Assembly (NCBI GenBank): GCA_964480915.1
Contig: CAYZRS010000014.1
Span: 1 to 64,000, forward strand
Direction of reading: 5' to 3'
Origin: CAWGCE01 sp964480915
GTDB lineage: Bacteria > Planctomycetota > Planctomycetia > Pirellulales > Pirellulaceae
DNA length: 64,000 nucleotides
Below, one piece after another: positions 42,866 to 51,479 of this stretch. The notes under the pieces are model-generated. The model did not search any database, had not been told where the DNA came from, and saw only the letters and a program-made list of their open reading frames with translations. Both the position numbers and the translations under genes were made by a program. Position 1 is the stretch's first letter. Each line of letters begins with the position of its first letter.

Positions 42866-43348
42866 AGTTGCAAATTCCTTTGATGGGTGGGCCCTATCGG
42901 TACTTACCAATGACGGCTCAGCAGATGGCAGATGTTGTCGGTGAAACGTTTCGCCATCGATCGGCAATGACACCAAGTCGGGAGCAGTTTCAGGCGACAA
43001 CAAACAGGTGGGATTTTGGGGTGGGGATTCCTTCCATTAAGAGTTGCCGCTAGCCGCTCGGCTGCAAGGGCAAACGACGACGATCCTTCAGTTTTCTACG
43101 TCGCTGCGGAGTGAATTCCGGATTGAGTGTCAAGGTTTACGCAACTGCTTACCTTGCTACCTCTTTTGGGCGTGAAGCATGCGGTTTGAGGAAAACATAC
43201 TGTAGTCGGCGGTGGTTGGTTCCGACGGGCGCGATGGGCGGTCTTCCACTGCGCAGCCGGTTGAGGATGATGAGCGTGTCACTTGTGCCCCCACTTTGAA
43301 ATGGGCGCACGTCGACCATCCGTTGCCGTATCATTGTTAGGATAGCGC
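42866..43348. other. Intergenic region with operator-like palindrome
   Basis: There is no supportable gene between the pilin-like gene and the cupin gene; short frames here lack ribosome sites. The main element is the palindrome at 42940-42955. An AGCC-GCTC-GGCT dyad lies near 43050. Confidence 0.45.
42940..42955. promoter_or_regulatory. LacI-family-type operator palindrome
   Basis: GGTGAAACGTTTCGCC has a perfect GAAACGTTTC core and 14 of 16 bases symmetric. The central CG and flanking AAA/TTT are typical of LacI/GalR-family operators (for example Cra sites). It lies 75 bases upstream of the pilin-like start. Confidence 0.4.
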
Positions 43349-43729
43349 ATGCCAAACTTTTTGATTGCCAAAGTGAACGAGTTGCCATCCGTGGCGTGCC
43401 CTTGCGGGACGGCGCGGCGAGCGTTCCTTGACGACGTGGATCGGGTTGCGTCGTTGCACATCGTGGACATCCAGGCCGATGCGAAGGCTCACTATCACAA
43501 GCGGATGACCGAGTTGTACTACGTGCTGGAGGGGACTGGCCATCTCGAGTTGGACGGCGAGCTGCATCCGGTCGAACCGGGCTCGGCGGTGCTCATTAAA
43601 CCCGGTTGTCGGCATCGGGCGGTTGGCGCCTTGAAAATTCTAAATGTCCCCGTGCCGGCTTTTGATCCGGCAGACGAATGGTTTGATGAACCGACAGAAG
43701 AAATGCGAACGCCGCATGAAGGATCGTAA
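43349..43729 (+). CDS. Cupin-domain protein
   Basis: A 126-residue single-domain cupin. The metal-site motifs are AHYHKRMTELYYVLEG (motif 1: two His and Glu) and PVEPGSAVLIKPGCRHRA (motif 2 His). Small cupins of this type may bind or isomerise sugars or act as metal-dependent enzymes; the role here is unknown. It is preceded by a 480-base gap and converges on prs. A perfect palindrome TGCGGAATTCCGCA (43747-43760) lies between the two stops. Confidence 0.85.
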   Translation: MPNFLIAKVNELPSVACPCGTARRAFLDDVDRVASLHIVDIQADAKAHYHKRMTELYYVLEGTGHLELDGELHPVEPGSAVLIKPGCRHRAVGALKILNVPVPAFDPADEWFDEPTEEMRTPHEGS

Positions 43730-43802
43730 CACGGCGGATGACGGGTTGCGGAATTCCGCAGCTCTCATCATCAACGGTTGATCGCCAACGAGGGGAAGCG
43801 GA

Positions 43803-44759
43803 TTACAGGCCCTCTTCGCGGAAGAGCTCGCTGATCGATTCGTCTTGATGGATGCGTTTGATGGCTTCGCCGAGGATTGGCGACACGCTGATGACTTCCA
43901 ATTTGTCGATATGCTGTTCCTTTGGCAGCGTGATGGAGTCGGTCACCACCACGCCATCGATCGGGGCCGATTCCAGTCGTTCGATCGCTGGTCCGCAGAA
44001 CACGGCGTGGGTTGCCGCGACGTAAATTTTGTCTGCCCCCGATTCTTTGACCAATTCTGCCGCTCCACAGATCGAACCGGCCGTGCTGATCATGTCGTCG
44101 AACATGATGGCGGTACGACCTTTGATGGGGCCACCGATTAAATTCTCTTGGCTGGTTTGATCGGCGCTGCTGCGTCGCTTATCAACGATCGCCAGATCGC
44201 CACCGATGCGTTTGGCATGTCCGACGGCTCGCTTGATGCTGCCTTCGTCAGGGCTGACGATGACCAGGTCTTCTGGTTTAAAGCCCTTACTGCGGAAGTA
44301 GCGGTTGAGGACTGGGGCGGCGTAAATGTGATCGACCGGGACGTCGAAGAATCCTTGGATTTGGGCCGCATGGAGGTCCATGGTCAGCGCACGATCGGCG
44401 CCGGCCCGCGTAATCAGATTGGCAACCAACTTGGCCGTAATGGGGACTCGTCCTTCGTCTTTACGGTCTTGCCGTGCGTAGCCGTAGTACGGCAAGACGG
44501 CTGTGATGCGAGCCGCACTCGCGCGACGACAGCTGTCGATCATGATCAACAGCTCCATCAGGTTCTTATTGACGGGCGGGCAGGTCGATTGGATGAGGTA
44601 CACGTCGCGGCCACGGACGTCCTCTTCAATCTTGCATTGGATCTCGCCGTCGGGAAAATCGGCAAGCGAAATTCGTCCCAGTCGTAGATTGAGGAAGTCG
44701 CAGATTTTGTCGGCGAGCGGAATGTTGGCTCGCCCGCTGAATATTTTTAGCTCTTGCAT
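43803..44759 (-). CDS. prs: Ribose-phosphate pyrophosphokinase
   Basis: Makes PRPP from ribose-5-phosphate and ATP for nucleotide, His and Trp synthesis; 318 residues, normal length. It starts MQELKIFSGRANIPLADKIC. The ATP/catalytic region includes DLHAAQIQGFFDVPVDHIYA, and the PRPP loop is FDDMISTAGSI. ATG 44759 lies inside the end of the GlmU-like gene (13-base overlap), so the two are translationally coupled. In many bacteria ctc and pth follow prs directly; here those genes lie 11.5 kb further along the same strand. Confidence 0.96.
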   Translation of the reverse strand: MQELKIFSGRANIPLADKICDFLNLRLGRISLADFPDGEIQCKIEEDVRGRDVYLIQSTCPPVNKNLMELLIMIDSCRRASAARITAVLPYYGYARQDRKDEGRVPITAKLVANLITRAGADRALTMDLHAAQIQGFFDVPVDHIYAAPVLNRYFRSKGFKPEDLVIVSPDEGSIKRAVGHAKRIGGDLAIVDKRRSSADQTSQENLIGGPIKGRTAIMFDDMISTAGSICGAAELVKESGADKIYVAATHAVFCGPAIERLESAPIDGVVVTDSITLPKEQHIDKLEVISVSPILGEAIKRIHQDESISELFREEGL

Positions 44760-45496
44760 TGCTGCTTTCGCATTTCCTCTTCGGCAACTTTGAGTTGTGC
44801 CAGATTGTTGATGCTGAGCGCTTCGCAAGGTTTTAAGCAAGCGAGCGCCATGACTTCGTGGCCTGCCGATTTTAAGATCCCGGGCACGTCGGTGATGTAG
44901 AGTTCGCCCTGGCTGTTGTTGTCTTGCAACTGATCAAGTGCCGGCAACAGTTTTTCGCAATCGAAGATGTACGTGCTCATGTTCACTTCGTTGATCTGTT
45001 TCTGCTCATCACTCGCATCCTTGTCTTCGACGATGGCAACGAATTGGCCGTCGTCGTCCCGGACGATGCGGCCGAGTCCGGTCGGGTCGTCGCATAGCAG
45101 GGTGCCCATTGCACAGGCCGGCTGCTCTTTTTCAAAGAGCGACAGCAGTTCGGTCAGTGAGGAAGTCTGTGTCAGCGGTGAATCGCCAGTCACCACGAGC
45201 ACGGCACCTTGGAAGTTGGCCAGCTGGTCGCGGCACATTTGCACCGCGTGACCGGTCCCTTTTTGCTCCGACTGGAGTGCGAAGGAAACATTGCTCCGAT
45301 CCGAAAGCGCTGCTTTGACTTGGTCCGCTTTGTAGCCGACAACGACGATCGACTTATCGATACCGGCCGATTCCACGGCATCCAAGACATAATCCACCAA
45401 AGGTCGACCGCAGGCGGGCACGAGCACTTTGGGGATGTCCATTTCCATTCGCGTCCCTTTGCCGGCGGCAAGGACGATCGCCAAACGATTGCTCAT
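44747..45496 (-). CDS. GlmU N-terminal-type uridylyltransferase (single domain)
   Basis: A nucleotidyltransferase of 249 residues equal to the N-terminal half of GlmU, which makes UDP-GlcNAc from GlcNAc-1-P and UTP. Conserved parts: LAAGKGTRMEMDIPKVL (catalytic Arg and Lys), QSEQKGTGHAVQM, VVTGDSPL, and the late GELYITDVPGIL. The left-handed beta-helix acetyltransferase half is absent; the frame ends within 40 residues of the Rossmann domain. The acetyl step must then be done by another protein, or the enzyme uses another sugar phosphate. It overlaps prs by 13 bases. Confidence 0.88.
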   Translation of the reverse strand: MSNRLAIVLAAGKGTRMEMDIPKVLVPACGRPLVDYVLDAVESAGIDKSIVVVGYKADQVKAALSDRSNVSFALQSEQKGTGHAVQMCRDQLANFQGAVLVVTGDSPLTQTSSLTELLSLFEKEQPACAMGTLLCDDPTGLGRIVRDDDGQFVAIVEDKDASDEQKQINEVNMSTYIFDCEKLLPALDQLQDNNSQGELYITDVPGILKSAGHEVMALACLKPCEALSINNLAQLKVAEEEMRKQQCKS

Positions 45497-45795
45497 ACTA
45501 GGCTCCGCAAGAATTATCCCCGAACCACTATCTTGCCACGGCTGTCACCTTGGTTGAAGGGGATGCGATATTGGTTATCGCGTGGCCGCTGGAGGGGCTA
45601 TTTCTGAGGTCGAGCCCAACCTTCACCACGGGGAACTCAGTTGCTTCAACCGCCTCCGACACCGTAGAATGCGTGATTCGTTCCCATCAGATGGCGGTCG
45701 CTGGGGCGGATACCTAGGTGAATAGCCTGAATTGTCTGATTCGTCTCATATATCGAAGATTTGAAACTCTCCTCAACGCCGCCAGAGAACCACCC

Positions 45796-46707
45796 GTGGA
45801 AGAAGCAATACAGAAAGCCGATGTGCTGATCGAGGCCTTAGGCTGGATTCGCCGGTTTCGAGACAAAGTGACCGTCATTAAATTGGGTGGCAGTGTGATG
45901 GAGGATGCCGATGCGCTCCGCCACGTACTCGTCGATATCGTTTTCATGGAAACGGTCGGAATGCGTCCCGTGGTGGTGCACGGTGGTGGAGCCGCTATCT
46001 CCCGCGCGGTCACAGAGGCCGGACTGGAAGCGAAATTTGTTCAAGGTCGACGCGTCACGGACGATGCAACACTGGCCATCGTTGAGCGAGTCTTGGCGGG
46101 CGAGGTGAATCACAAGATCACGTCTCTGATTGAAGAGCTCGAAGGGCGGGCGATGTCGCTCAATTTCGATTCGACGAACGTGCTCTACGGCCAACAACTT
46201 CAGATCGAAGACGAAACTGGGAAGCTGGCCGACCTGGGTTGGGTCGGAACCGTGACGCGGGTCGATCGTACCGTGATCGAGAATCTCTGCTATGCCGGAC
46301 AGATTCCAGTGATTCCATCGATGTGCGTGTTAGAGAATGGGACCGACGCTGGTCTCGAGCAACGATTGAACGTGAATGCCGATACGGCTGCCACCGCGGT
46401 GGCGCAAGCTTTGGGGGCCGACAAGCTCGTTTACCTCAGCGACGTGAATGGCGTCCGAACCGACAAGGACGATCCCGAGTCTCTCGTTCATACGTTGACG
46501 GTGGGTGAGGCCCAGCAATTGATCAAGCAGGGGAAGATTGGCGCCGGGATGATCCCGAAGGTCGAGGCCTGCATCGAGACGCTTGAAAAGGGCGTGGGCA
46601 AGGTGCACATCATTGACGGCCGGTTGCGACATTCGTTGCTGTTGGAAATTTATACGAATCAGGGCGTCGGTACGGAAATTCTGGCCGGCGAAGCGGTCGC
46701 CCGCTAA
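45796..46707 (+). CDS. argB: Acetylglutamate kinase
   Basis: Phosphorylates N-acetylglutamate in arginine synthesis; 303 residues. The Gly-rich loops VIKLGGSVMED and VVVHGGGAAIS bind ATP and substrate; NVNADTAATAVAQALGADKL and VYLSDVNGV follow, with KIGAGMIPKVEACI near the end. GTG 45796 is preferred to GTG 45718: it yields VEEAIQKADVLIEALGWIRR, the usual family beginning. The longer form would add 26 residues. argD follows 51 bases downstream (66 with the second start). Confidence 0.95.
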   Translation: MEEAIQKADVLIEALGWIRRFRDKVTVIKLGGSVMEDADALRHVLVDIVFMETVGMRPVVVHGGGAAISRAVTEAGLEAKFVQGRRVTDDATLAIVERVLAGEVNHKITSLIEELEGRAMSLNFDSTNVLYGQQLQIEDETGKLADLGWVGTVTRVDRTVIENLCYAGQIPVIPSMCVLENGTDAGLEQRLNVNADTAATAVAQALGADKLVYLSDVNGVRTDKDDPESLVHTLTVGEAQQLIKQGKIGAGMIPKVEACIETLEKGVGKVHIIDGRLRHSLLLEIYTNQGVGTEILAGEAVAR

Positions 46708-46758
46708 TTCCAATCTTCCGCCCGGTCCATGGGTGTCGAAAATTAAGAGAGCCAAGCC

Positions 46759-47958
46759 ATGCGAAGTGAAACCATGAACACGGAAGCGATCATCGGCCTA
46801 TTCGACGATTATGTGGTGCCGAATTACACGCGCTACCCGATCAGTCTGGTGCGAGGCGAAGGATCGCAGGTTTGGGATGCTGAGGGGAAGCGCTATCTTG
46901 ATCTGTTTCCCGGTTGGGGCTGTAACCTGCTGGGCCACTGCCCCCCGCGAGTCGTCCAAGCCGTGCAAGAGCAGGTGGCTGCCTTGATTCACGTGCCGAA
47001 TACGTGGCACATTGAATCGCAAGGTTTGTGGGCGAAGAAGCTCTCGGAATGTAGTTTCGGCGGCAAGGCGTTTTTCTGTAACAGCGGCACCGAAGCGAAC
47101 GAAGCGGCCATCAAACTGGCTCGGCTCCACCACGGCCCGGATCGTTACAAGATCATCACCTTCCAGCGCGGATTTCACGGTCGCACATTTGGTGCCACGA
47201 CGGCGACGGCTCAGCCCAAATATCACGAAGGGATCGGCCCACTCATGGCCGGCTTCAACTACGCCCCCTTCGGCGATCTTAACGCGGTCCAAGAGCTGAT
47301 CGACGACAAGACCGCGGCGATCATGATCGAACCGATCCAAGGTGAAGGTGGCGTGAACATTCCGCCGGACGGTTTCTTGGCCGGTTTGCGATCGCTATGT
47401 GATGAACACGACCTGCTGCTGATCTTCGACGAAGTGCAGTCTGGTTGTGGGCGGACGGGCGAGTGGTTCGCCTATCAAAACTTCGACGTTACGCCCGATG
47501 TCATGACGTTGGCGAAAGCGGTCTGTGGTGGAGTTGCCGGTGGCGCGATGCTGACGACCGCCGAGATTGCCCCCAGCCTACGGCCCGGCATGCACGCGGC
47601 CACTTTCGGTGGTAACCCTTTAGCAGCACGAGCCGGTATCGCCACCATCGAGACGATCGAACAAGAAGGGCTGCTCGCTCAGGCGACAAAACTCGCCGAC
47701 CTATTTCGCACGAAATTCGAGGCTCTCGCGGAAGAACTCGATTGGATTCGCGAAGTCCGCGTGCTGGGCATGATGATGGGGCTCGAATTGTCCATCGAAG
47801 GTTCCGAGATCGTACAAAAGTGCATGGATCGCGGATTGCTGATCAACTGCACGCAGCAAACAGTGATCCGGCTATTGCCGGCGTTGAATTTGACTCAAGC
47901 CGAAGCCGAAGAGGGGATTGAAATTCTCTCGGACGTCTTACGCCAAGTCACGGTGTAA
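46759..47958 (+). CDS. argD: Acetylornithine aminotransferase
   Basis: A PLP enzyme forming N-acetylornithine from its semialdehyde in arginine synthesis; 399 residues. Motifs: NSGTEANEAAIKLARL (substrate/PLP phosphate), FDEVQSGCGRTGEW (Asp contacting the PLP nitrogen), and MTLAKAVCGGVAGGAM with the Schiff-base Lys. A second start at ATG 46774 would give 394 residues and the more usual MNTEAIIGLFDDYVVPNYTR opening; the ribosome sites are about equal. It lies between argB and argF on the same strand. Confidence 0.95.
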   Translation: MRSETMNTEAIIGLFDDYVVPNYTRYPISLVRGEGSQVWDAEGKRYLDLFPGWGCNLLGHCPPRVVQAVQEQVAALIHVPNTWHIESQGLWAKKLSECSFGGKAFFCNSGTEANEAAIKLARLHHGPDRYKIITFQRGFHGRTFGATTATAQPKYHEGIGPLMAGFNYAPFGDLNAVQELIDDKTAAIMIEPIQGEGGVNIPPDGFLAGLRSLCDEHDLLLIFDEVQSGCGRTGEWFAYQNFDVTPDVMTLAKAVCGGVAGGAMLTTAEIAPSLRPGMHAATFGGNPLAARAGIATIETIEQEGLLAQATKLADLFRTKFEALAEELDWIREVRVLGMMMGLELSIEGSEIVQKCMDRGLLINCTQQTVIRLLPALNLTQAEAEEGIEILSDVLRQVTV

Positions 47959-48009
47959 TTCGACCTTTGTGTTTCTTCCCACTGTTCTTCCCTTCGATTG
48001 ATTGAACGC

Positions 48010-48924
48010 ATGCGACACTTCCTCACGCTCTTTGACCTGTCTGCGAACGAACTTGCCCAGTTACTTGAGACAGCGGTTGACCTCAAAACGAAGCTGAAAG
48101 CCGGCCTGCGTGAGCCGCTTTTCGCCGGTCACATGATTGGCCTTTTGTTTGAAAAGCAATCGTTGCGGACTCGGGTCAGCTTCGAAGCGGCGATCGCTCA
48201 CTTGGGCGGCAATGCGCTCTACCTCGGCACCGATGCCGGTTGGGGGAAACGAGAGTCGTTGGAAGATTTTTCCCGAGTCCTCACCAGCTACGTCGACGCG
48301 GTCGTTTATCGAGGGAAGGATCATGGTCTGTTGGAGCAGTTCGCTGCTCATGCGAATTGTCCCGTCATCAACGGATTGACCAACACCTCGCATCCCTGCC
48401 AAGCGATGGGCGATCTGCTGACGCTTCGTGAAGTGAGGGGCGAGTTGGCAGGCCAGAAAGTGGTCTTCGTCGGCGATGGCAACAATGTGGCTCATAGCCT
48501 GGCACTCGGCTGTGCGATGGTCGGTGCCAAGTTTGTCCTCGCGACGCCGGACGAATATCAATTGGCCGAGAGTTATCTCGCAACGATTCTCGCCGCGTAC
48601 CCGCACGCTCAGATCGAACAATCGAGCGATCCCCACGCCGCCGTGGCCGGGGCGGATGCGATCTATACCGACGTGTGGGCCAGCATGGGGCAAGAGGCAG
48701 AAACGGCGGCCAGGAAAAAGGCGTTTGCGCCCTATCAGGTGAACGCCGATCTGATGTCTGCGGCAGGCGAGCAAGCCCTCTTCATGCATTGCCTGCCTGC
48801 CAAGCGGGGTGAAGAAGTGACCGACGAAGTGATCGATTCCGCCGCAAGCGTTGTCGTGCAGCAGGCCGAAAATCGCATGCATGCGCAGAAAGCGATTCTG
48901 GTGTGGCTATTCAATCATCGCTAG
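48010..48924 (+). CDS. argF: Ornithine carbamoyltransferase
   Basis: Makes citrulline from ornithine and carbamoyl phosphate; 304 residues. The carbamoyl-phosphate loop is SLRTRVSFE (Ser-x-Arg-Thr-Arg). HPCQAMGD and the ornithine/catalytic motif MHCLPAKRGEEVTDEV are present. TTG 47998 opens the frame, but ATG 48010 starts the family-like MRHFLTLFDLS. It follows argD by 51 bases. Its stop is 15 bases from the convergent Wza-like gene. Confidence 0.95.
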   Translation: MRHFLTLFDLSANELAQLLETAVDLKTKLKAGLREPLFAGHMIGLLFEKQSLRTRVSFEAAIAHLGGNALYLGTDAGWGKRESLEDFSRVLTSYVDAVVYRGKDHGLLEQFAAHANCPVINGLTNTSHPCQAMGDLLTLREVRGELAGQKVVFVGDGNNVAHSLALGCAMVGAKFVLATPDEYQLAESYLATILAAYPHAQIEQSSDPHAAVAGADAIYTDVWASMGQEAETAARKKAFAPYQVNADLMSAAGEQALFMHCLPAKRGEEVTDEVIDSAASVVVQQAENRMHAQKAILVWLFNHR

Positions 48925-48939
48925 TTTCTGTTGCGATGA

Positions 48940-50052
48940 CTACGGTCGAATGGAGATAACGCCTTGGGCGGCGTTGGTGAGAATGCGCGTCAGCAATTCG
49001 TTAGGTGTTTGCCGTAGAATCAACGCGTCGCCCGGCAGGACTCGGGCGGACGAACCGGGCCCCCGCATGTTGATGCGCGTCGCCGACTGTTGACCGCCGC
49101 GTGCATGACGCACGACGTACAAGTCAGACGCTCCGAAGGGGCTTTGTCCGAGGGAACCGCCCGACATGGCGACCGCTTGAGCCACGGTCAGACCCCCCTT
49201 CGGAATCGGCAGTCGATTCGCCGGCAGCCGGCCGCCCGTGTAGAAAAAATCGACCGGCGCCGACTTCGATTCGATGACAGCTCCGTTGGGCAACTGAGCG
49301 TCACGTCGGTGACGTCGACGCCCCGAGTGATGAAGTGTGAGGATTTCTGCATCGAGGTCGATGGCGGCTCCTGCTTTTCCCAACACCGTGAGACGGTCGG
49401 CCTGATCGGCGGGCAACGTGACGGAAGTCACCAATTTGCGAGGCGTGCGATAGGCCGAATAGGCCAGATTGGGCGACGCCAATGTGGCCGGGTGGAGCGG
49501 TTCGTCATGAATCACCGTCATCGAGACCGTTCGCTTCCTCATCAGTGAGACCATAACCTGGTTTTTGCGATTCAGCATTTTCTTGTCGCGGTAGATGCGC
49601 GAAATCTTCTTCTGCGCTTCGGCGACCGTCAAACCGCGCACCAAGATCGGATCGATCAGTGGTAAATTCACGGTACCATCGGCCCGGACCGGAACTGGGT
49701 ACCCCAGGGAAGGTGCCACATCGTCGCCGTACCGAGACGGCATGTGAACCGGAGCTGTCGTGAAGTTGCCCAAGATGCCGTCCACAATGATGGCCAACAG
49801 ATCGCCTCCATCTAATCGGTATTCGGCACTGCGAGGATGGCGGTCGACTCTACCGTCGCCGTCGAATCTCGCAGGGGGCCGATCGGTGGGGCGAGCCAGG
49901 GCCGTTCGATACGACGTTTGGTTCGATACGGGACGATAGACTCGCGTTGGACGATACGCTTGAGCCACGGATAGATTCGGCAAGAGCCCGGCCAACAGCA
50001 ACGATTTCAGGAGCCTTTGGGTTGTCAGTGTTTGTGTTCTAAAACGCAGCAT
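48940..50052 (-). CDS. Wza-like polysaccharide export protein
   Basis: A 370-residue exported protein of the Poly_export (Wza/GumB) family. The signal peptide is residues 1-31 (LLKSLLLAGLLPNLSVAQ). A Poly_export domain (about 75-175) has YRLDGGDLLAIIV, then VRADGTVNLPLIDPILVRGL and AEAQKKI. SLBB-like sequence follows (VTLPADQADRLTVLGKAGAA, then PIPKGGLTVAQAVAMSGG), with PGDALILRQTP near the end. No lipobox Cys is seen, unlike E. coli Wza. It would form or gate the outer-membrane exit for the polymer of the cluster at 33-42 kb, from which it is separated by 6 kb. ATG 50052 is preferred to 50091. Confidence 0.85.
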   Translation of the reverse strand: MLRFRTQTLTTQRLLKSLLLAGLLPNLSVAQAYRPTRVYRPVSNQTSYRTALARPTDRPPARFDGDGRVDRHPRSAEYRLDGGDLLAIIVDGILGNFTTAPVHMPSRYGDDVAPSLGYPVPVRADGTVNLPLIDPILVRGLTVAEAQKKISRIYRDKKMLNRKNQVMVSLMRKRTVSMTVIHDEPLHPATLASPNLAYSAYRTPRKLVTSVTLPADQADRLTVLGKAGAAIDLDAEILTLHHSGRRRHRRDAQLPNGAVIESKSAPVDFFYTGGRLPANRLPIPKGGLTVAQAVAMSGGSLGQSPFGASDLYVVRHARGGQQSATRINMRGPGSSARVLPGDALILRQTPNELLTRILTNAAQGVISIRP

Positions 50053-50174
50053 GAAAATAGTGCTCGGAGAAACGAATCGGCCCTGTTCCATTCAATTCAA
50101 AAGCGGTAACCTCGTCAAACTTCTGGTTCCGAGGGCCAGATGCCGCGGAAATTCCAACTGCCGGGACGCCAATC

Positions 50175-50510
50175 ATGCCGAAGATCACGCCGAATTACAT
50201 GGAACTGAAGGCGACCGACTTGTCGCAGAGCAAGACATTCTATGAACAGGCATTCGGATTTGCCTTCACCGACTACGGTCCCGAGTACGCGGCGGTCGAA
50301 GGGGGGCCGGTGCAAATCGGCATCGCCCGTGGTGCAGAACCGGCCGTCCCGATGCCGACTTTTGAAACGGACGATTTGGAAGCGGCACTGGCATCGGTGA
50401 CGGCTGCCGATGGAAAAATCGTCCAAGAGATTTTTGCTTTCCCGGGAGGTCGTCGTTTTGAGTGCCTCGATCCGTCGGGGAATCGGCTGGCGATTTATCA
50501 AGCCGATTGA
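50175..50510 (+). CDS. VOC/glyoxalase-like protein
   Basis: A 111-residue single VOC domain of two beta-alpha-beta-beta-beta modules: MELKATDLSQSKTFYEQAFG in the first, and FECLDPSGNRLAIYQ in the last strand. VOC proteins bind a metal and a small substrate (glyoxalase, dioxygenase, drug-binding types). The metal ligands are not all obvious (Glu11 and a late Glu are candidates), so the role is open. It lies between a Wza-like gene (divergent) and rph. Confidence 0.85.
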   Translation: MPKITPNYMELKATDLSQSKTFYEQAFGFAFTDYGPEYAAVEGGPVQIGIARGAEPAVPMPTFETDDLEAALASVTAADGKIVQEIFAFPGGRRFECLDPSGNRLAIYQAD

Positions 50511-50609
50511 ACTGGCCGGGAAGTGCCCGGTGGCGCTCTTGAACGTTGCTTCCTAGAGTTCGTTGGTTGAGTGCCGTTTTCGTTACACTGCTGAGAAATG
50601 AGGTCAAAA

Positions 50610-51341
50610 ATGGCTCGCCCAGATGGACGCCAAGTGGACGATCTTCGTCCGTTAACGATCGAGCGCAACTATGTTTCGGCCGCTCCCGGGAGCGTGCTGA
50701 TCTCGGCCGGCGATACAACCGTACTGTGCACGGCCAGTTTGGAAACTCGCGTGCCGCCATGGTTGGAAGGGAAGGGCAAAGGTTGGATCACGGCCGAATA
50801 CAACATGCTGCCCGGCAGTACCAGTCCCCGCAAACAACGCGATCGCAAGAAGGTGGACGGACGGACGACCGAGATTCAACGTCTGATAGGGCGTAGCCTA
50901 CGTGCGGTCGCCGACTTGGAAGCGCTGGGCGAGCAGATGATCACTGTCGATTGCGATGTGTTGCGTGCTGACGGTGGCACACGCACGTTGTCCATCACCG
51001 GTGGGTTGATTGCGCTCGTCGATGCGATCCATTCGATCAAGAGCGAACTTCCCGATCCGGCCAAGTATCCCTTGCGAGACAATGTGGCAGCCATCAGCGT
51101 CGGCATTTGCGATGGAACGGCAGTGCTCGACTTGCCTTATGTGGAAGATGTCAGCGCCGATGTCGATATGAACGTCGTGATGACGGGCGGTGCGCAATAC
51201 ATCGAAGTGCAGGGGACTGGCGAAGAGGCTACCTTCAGCGATGAGCAATTGATGGAATTGCTGCGGCTGGCGAAAATTGGCGTGGCCAAGCTGACCGCGG
51301 CGCAGAAAGAAGCGCTCGGTAGCATTTGGCCGTTTGCTTAG
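50610..51341 (+). CDS. rph: Ribonuclease PH
   Basis: A phosphorolytic 3'-5' exoribonuclease that trims tRNA 3' ends; 243 residues, usual length. The sequence ARPDGRQVDDLRPLTIERNY begins the RNase PH fold; SLETRVPPWLEGKGKGWITA, EYNMLPGSTSPRK and VDCDVLRADGGTRTLSITGG cover the phosphate- and RNA-binding sites. ATG 50610 has GAGG seven bases upstream; an earlier ATG (50598) overlaps that site. A long inverted repeat follows about 40 bases after the stop. Confidence 0.95.
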   Translation: MARPDGRQVDDLRPLTIERNYVSAAPGSVLISAGDTTVLCTASLETRVPPWLEGKGKGWITAEYNMLPGSTSPRKQRDRKKVDGRTTEIQRLIGRSLRAVADLEALGEQMITVDCDVLRADGGTRTLSITGGLIALVDAIHSIKSELPDPAKYPLRDNVAAISVGICDGTAVLDLPYVEDVSADVDMNVVMTGGAQYIEVQGTGEEATFSDEQLMELLRLAKIGVAKLTAAQKEALGSIWPFA

Positions 51342-51383
51342 GATCGCTTTCTGTTGGTGTCGTTCCAGGGCGGGTGTCGTGAA

Positions 51384-51456
51384 AGGGTCGGGAGTCTTTT
51401 TCGGTCAGCTCGTTTTCGATTGGGAACCACGTATGGCGAAAAAGACTCCCGACCCT
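51384..51456. repeat. Inverted repeat, perfect 20-bp arms
   Basis: The arm AGGGTCGGGAGTCTTTTTCG (51384-51403) has its exact reverse complement at 51437-51456, around a 33-base loop. It sits between the convergent ends of rph and the small membrane protein gene. Each arm ends in a T5/A5 run next to a GC-rich half, so the RNA would form a very stable hairpin in both directions. It may be a bidirectional terminator or a dispersed intergenic repeat. A 70-residue frame crossing it (51334-51546) is an artefact. Confidence 0.85.
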
Positions 51457-51479
51457 CTGGTGCGACGATTCGATTTTGC

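Noticed and set aside
43111..43299. 62-residue plus-strand frame before the cupin gene
   Set aside because: No ribosome site, and composition unlike the window's real proteins.
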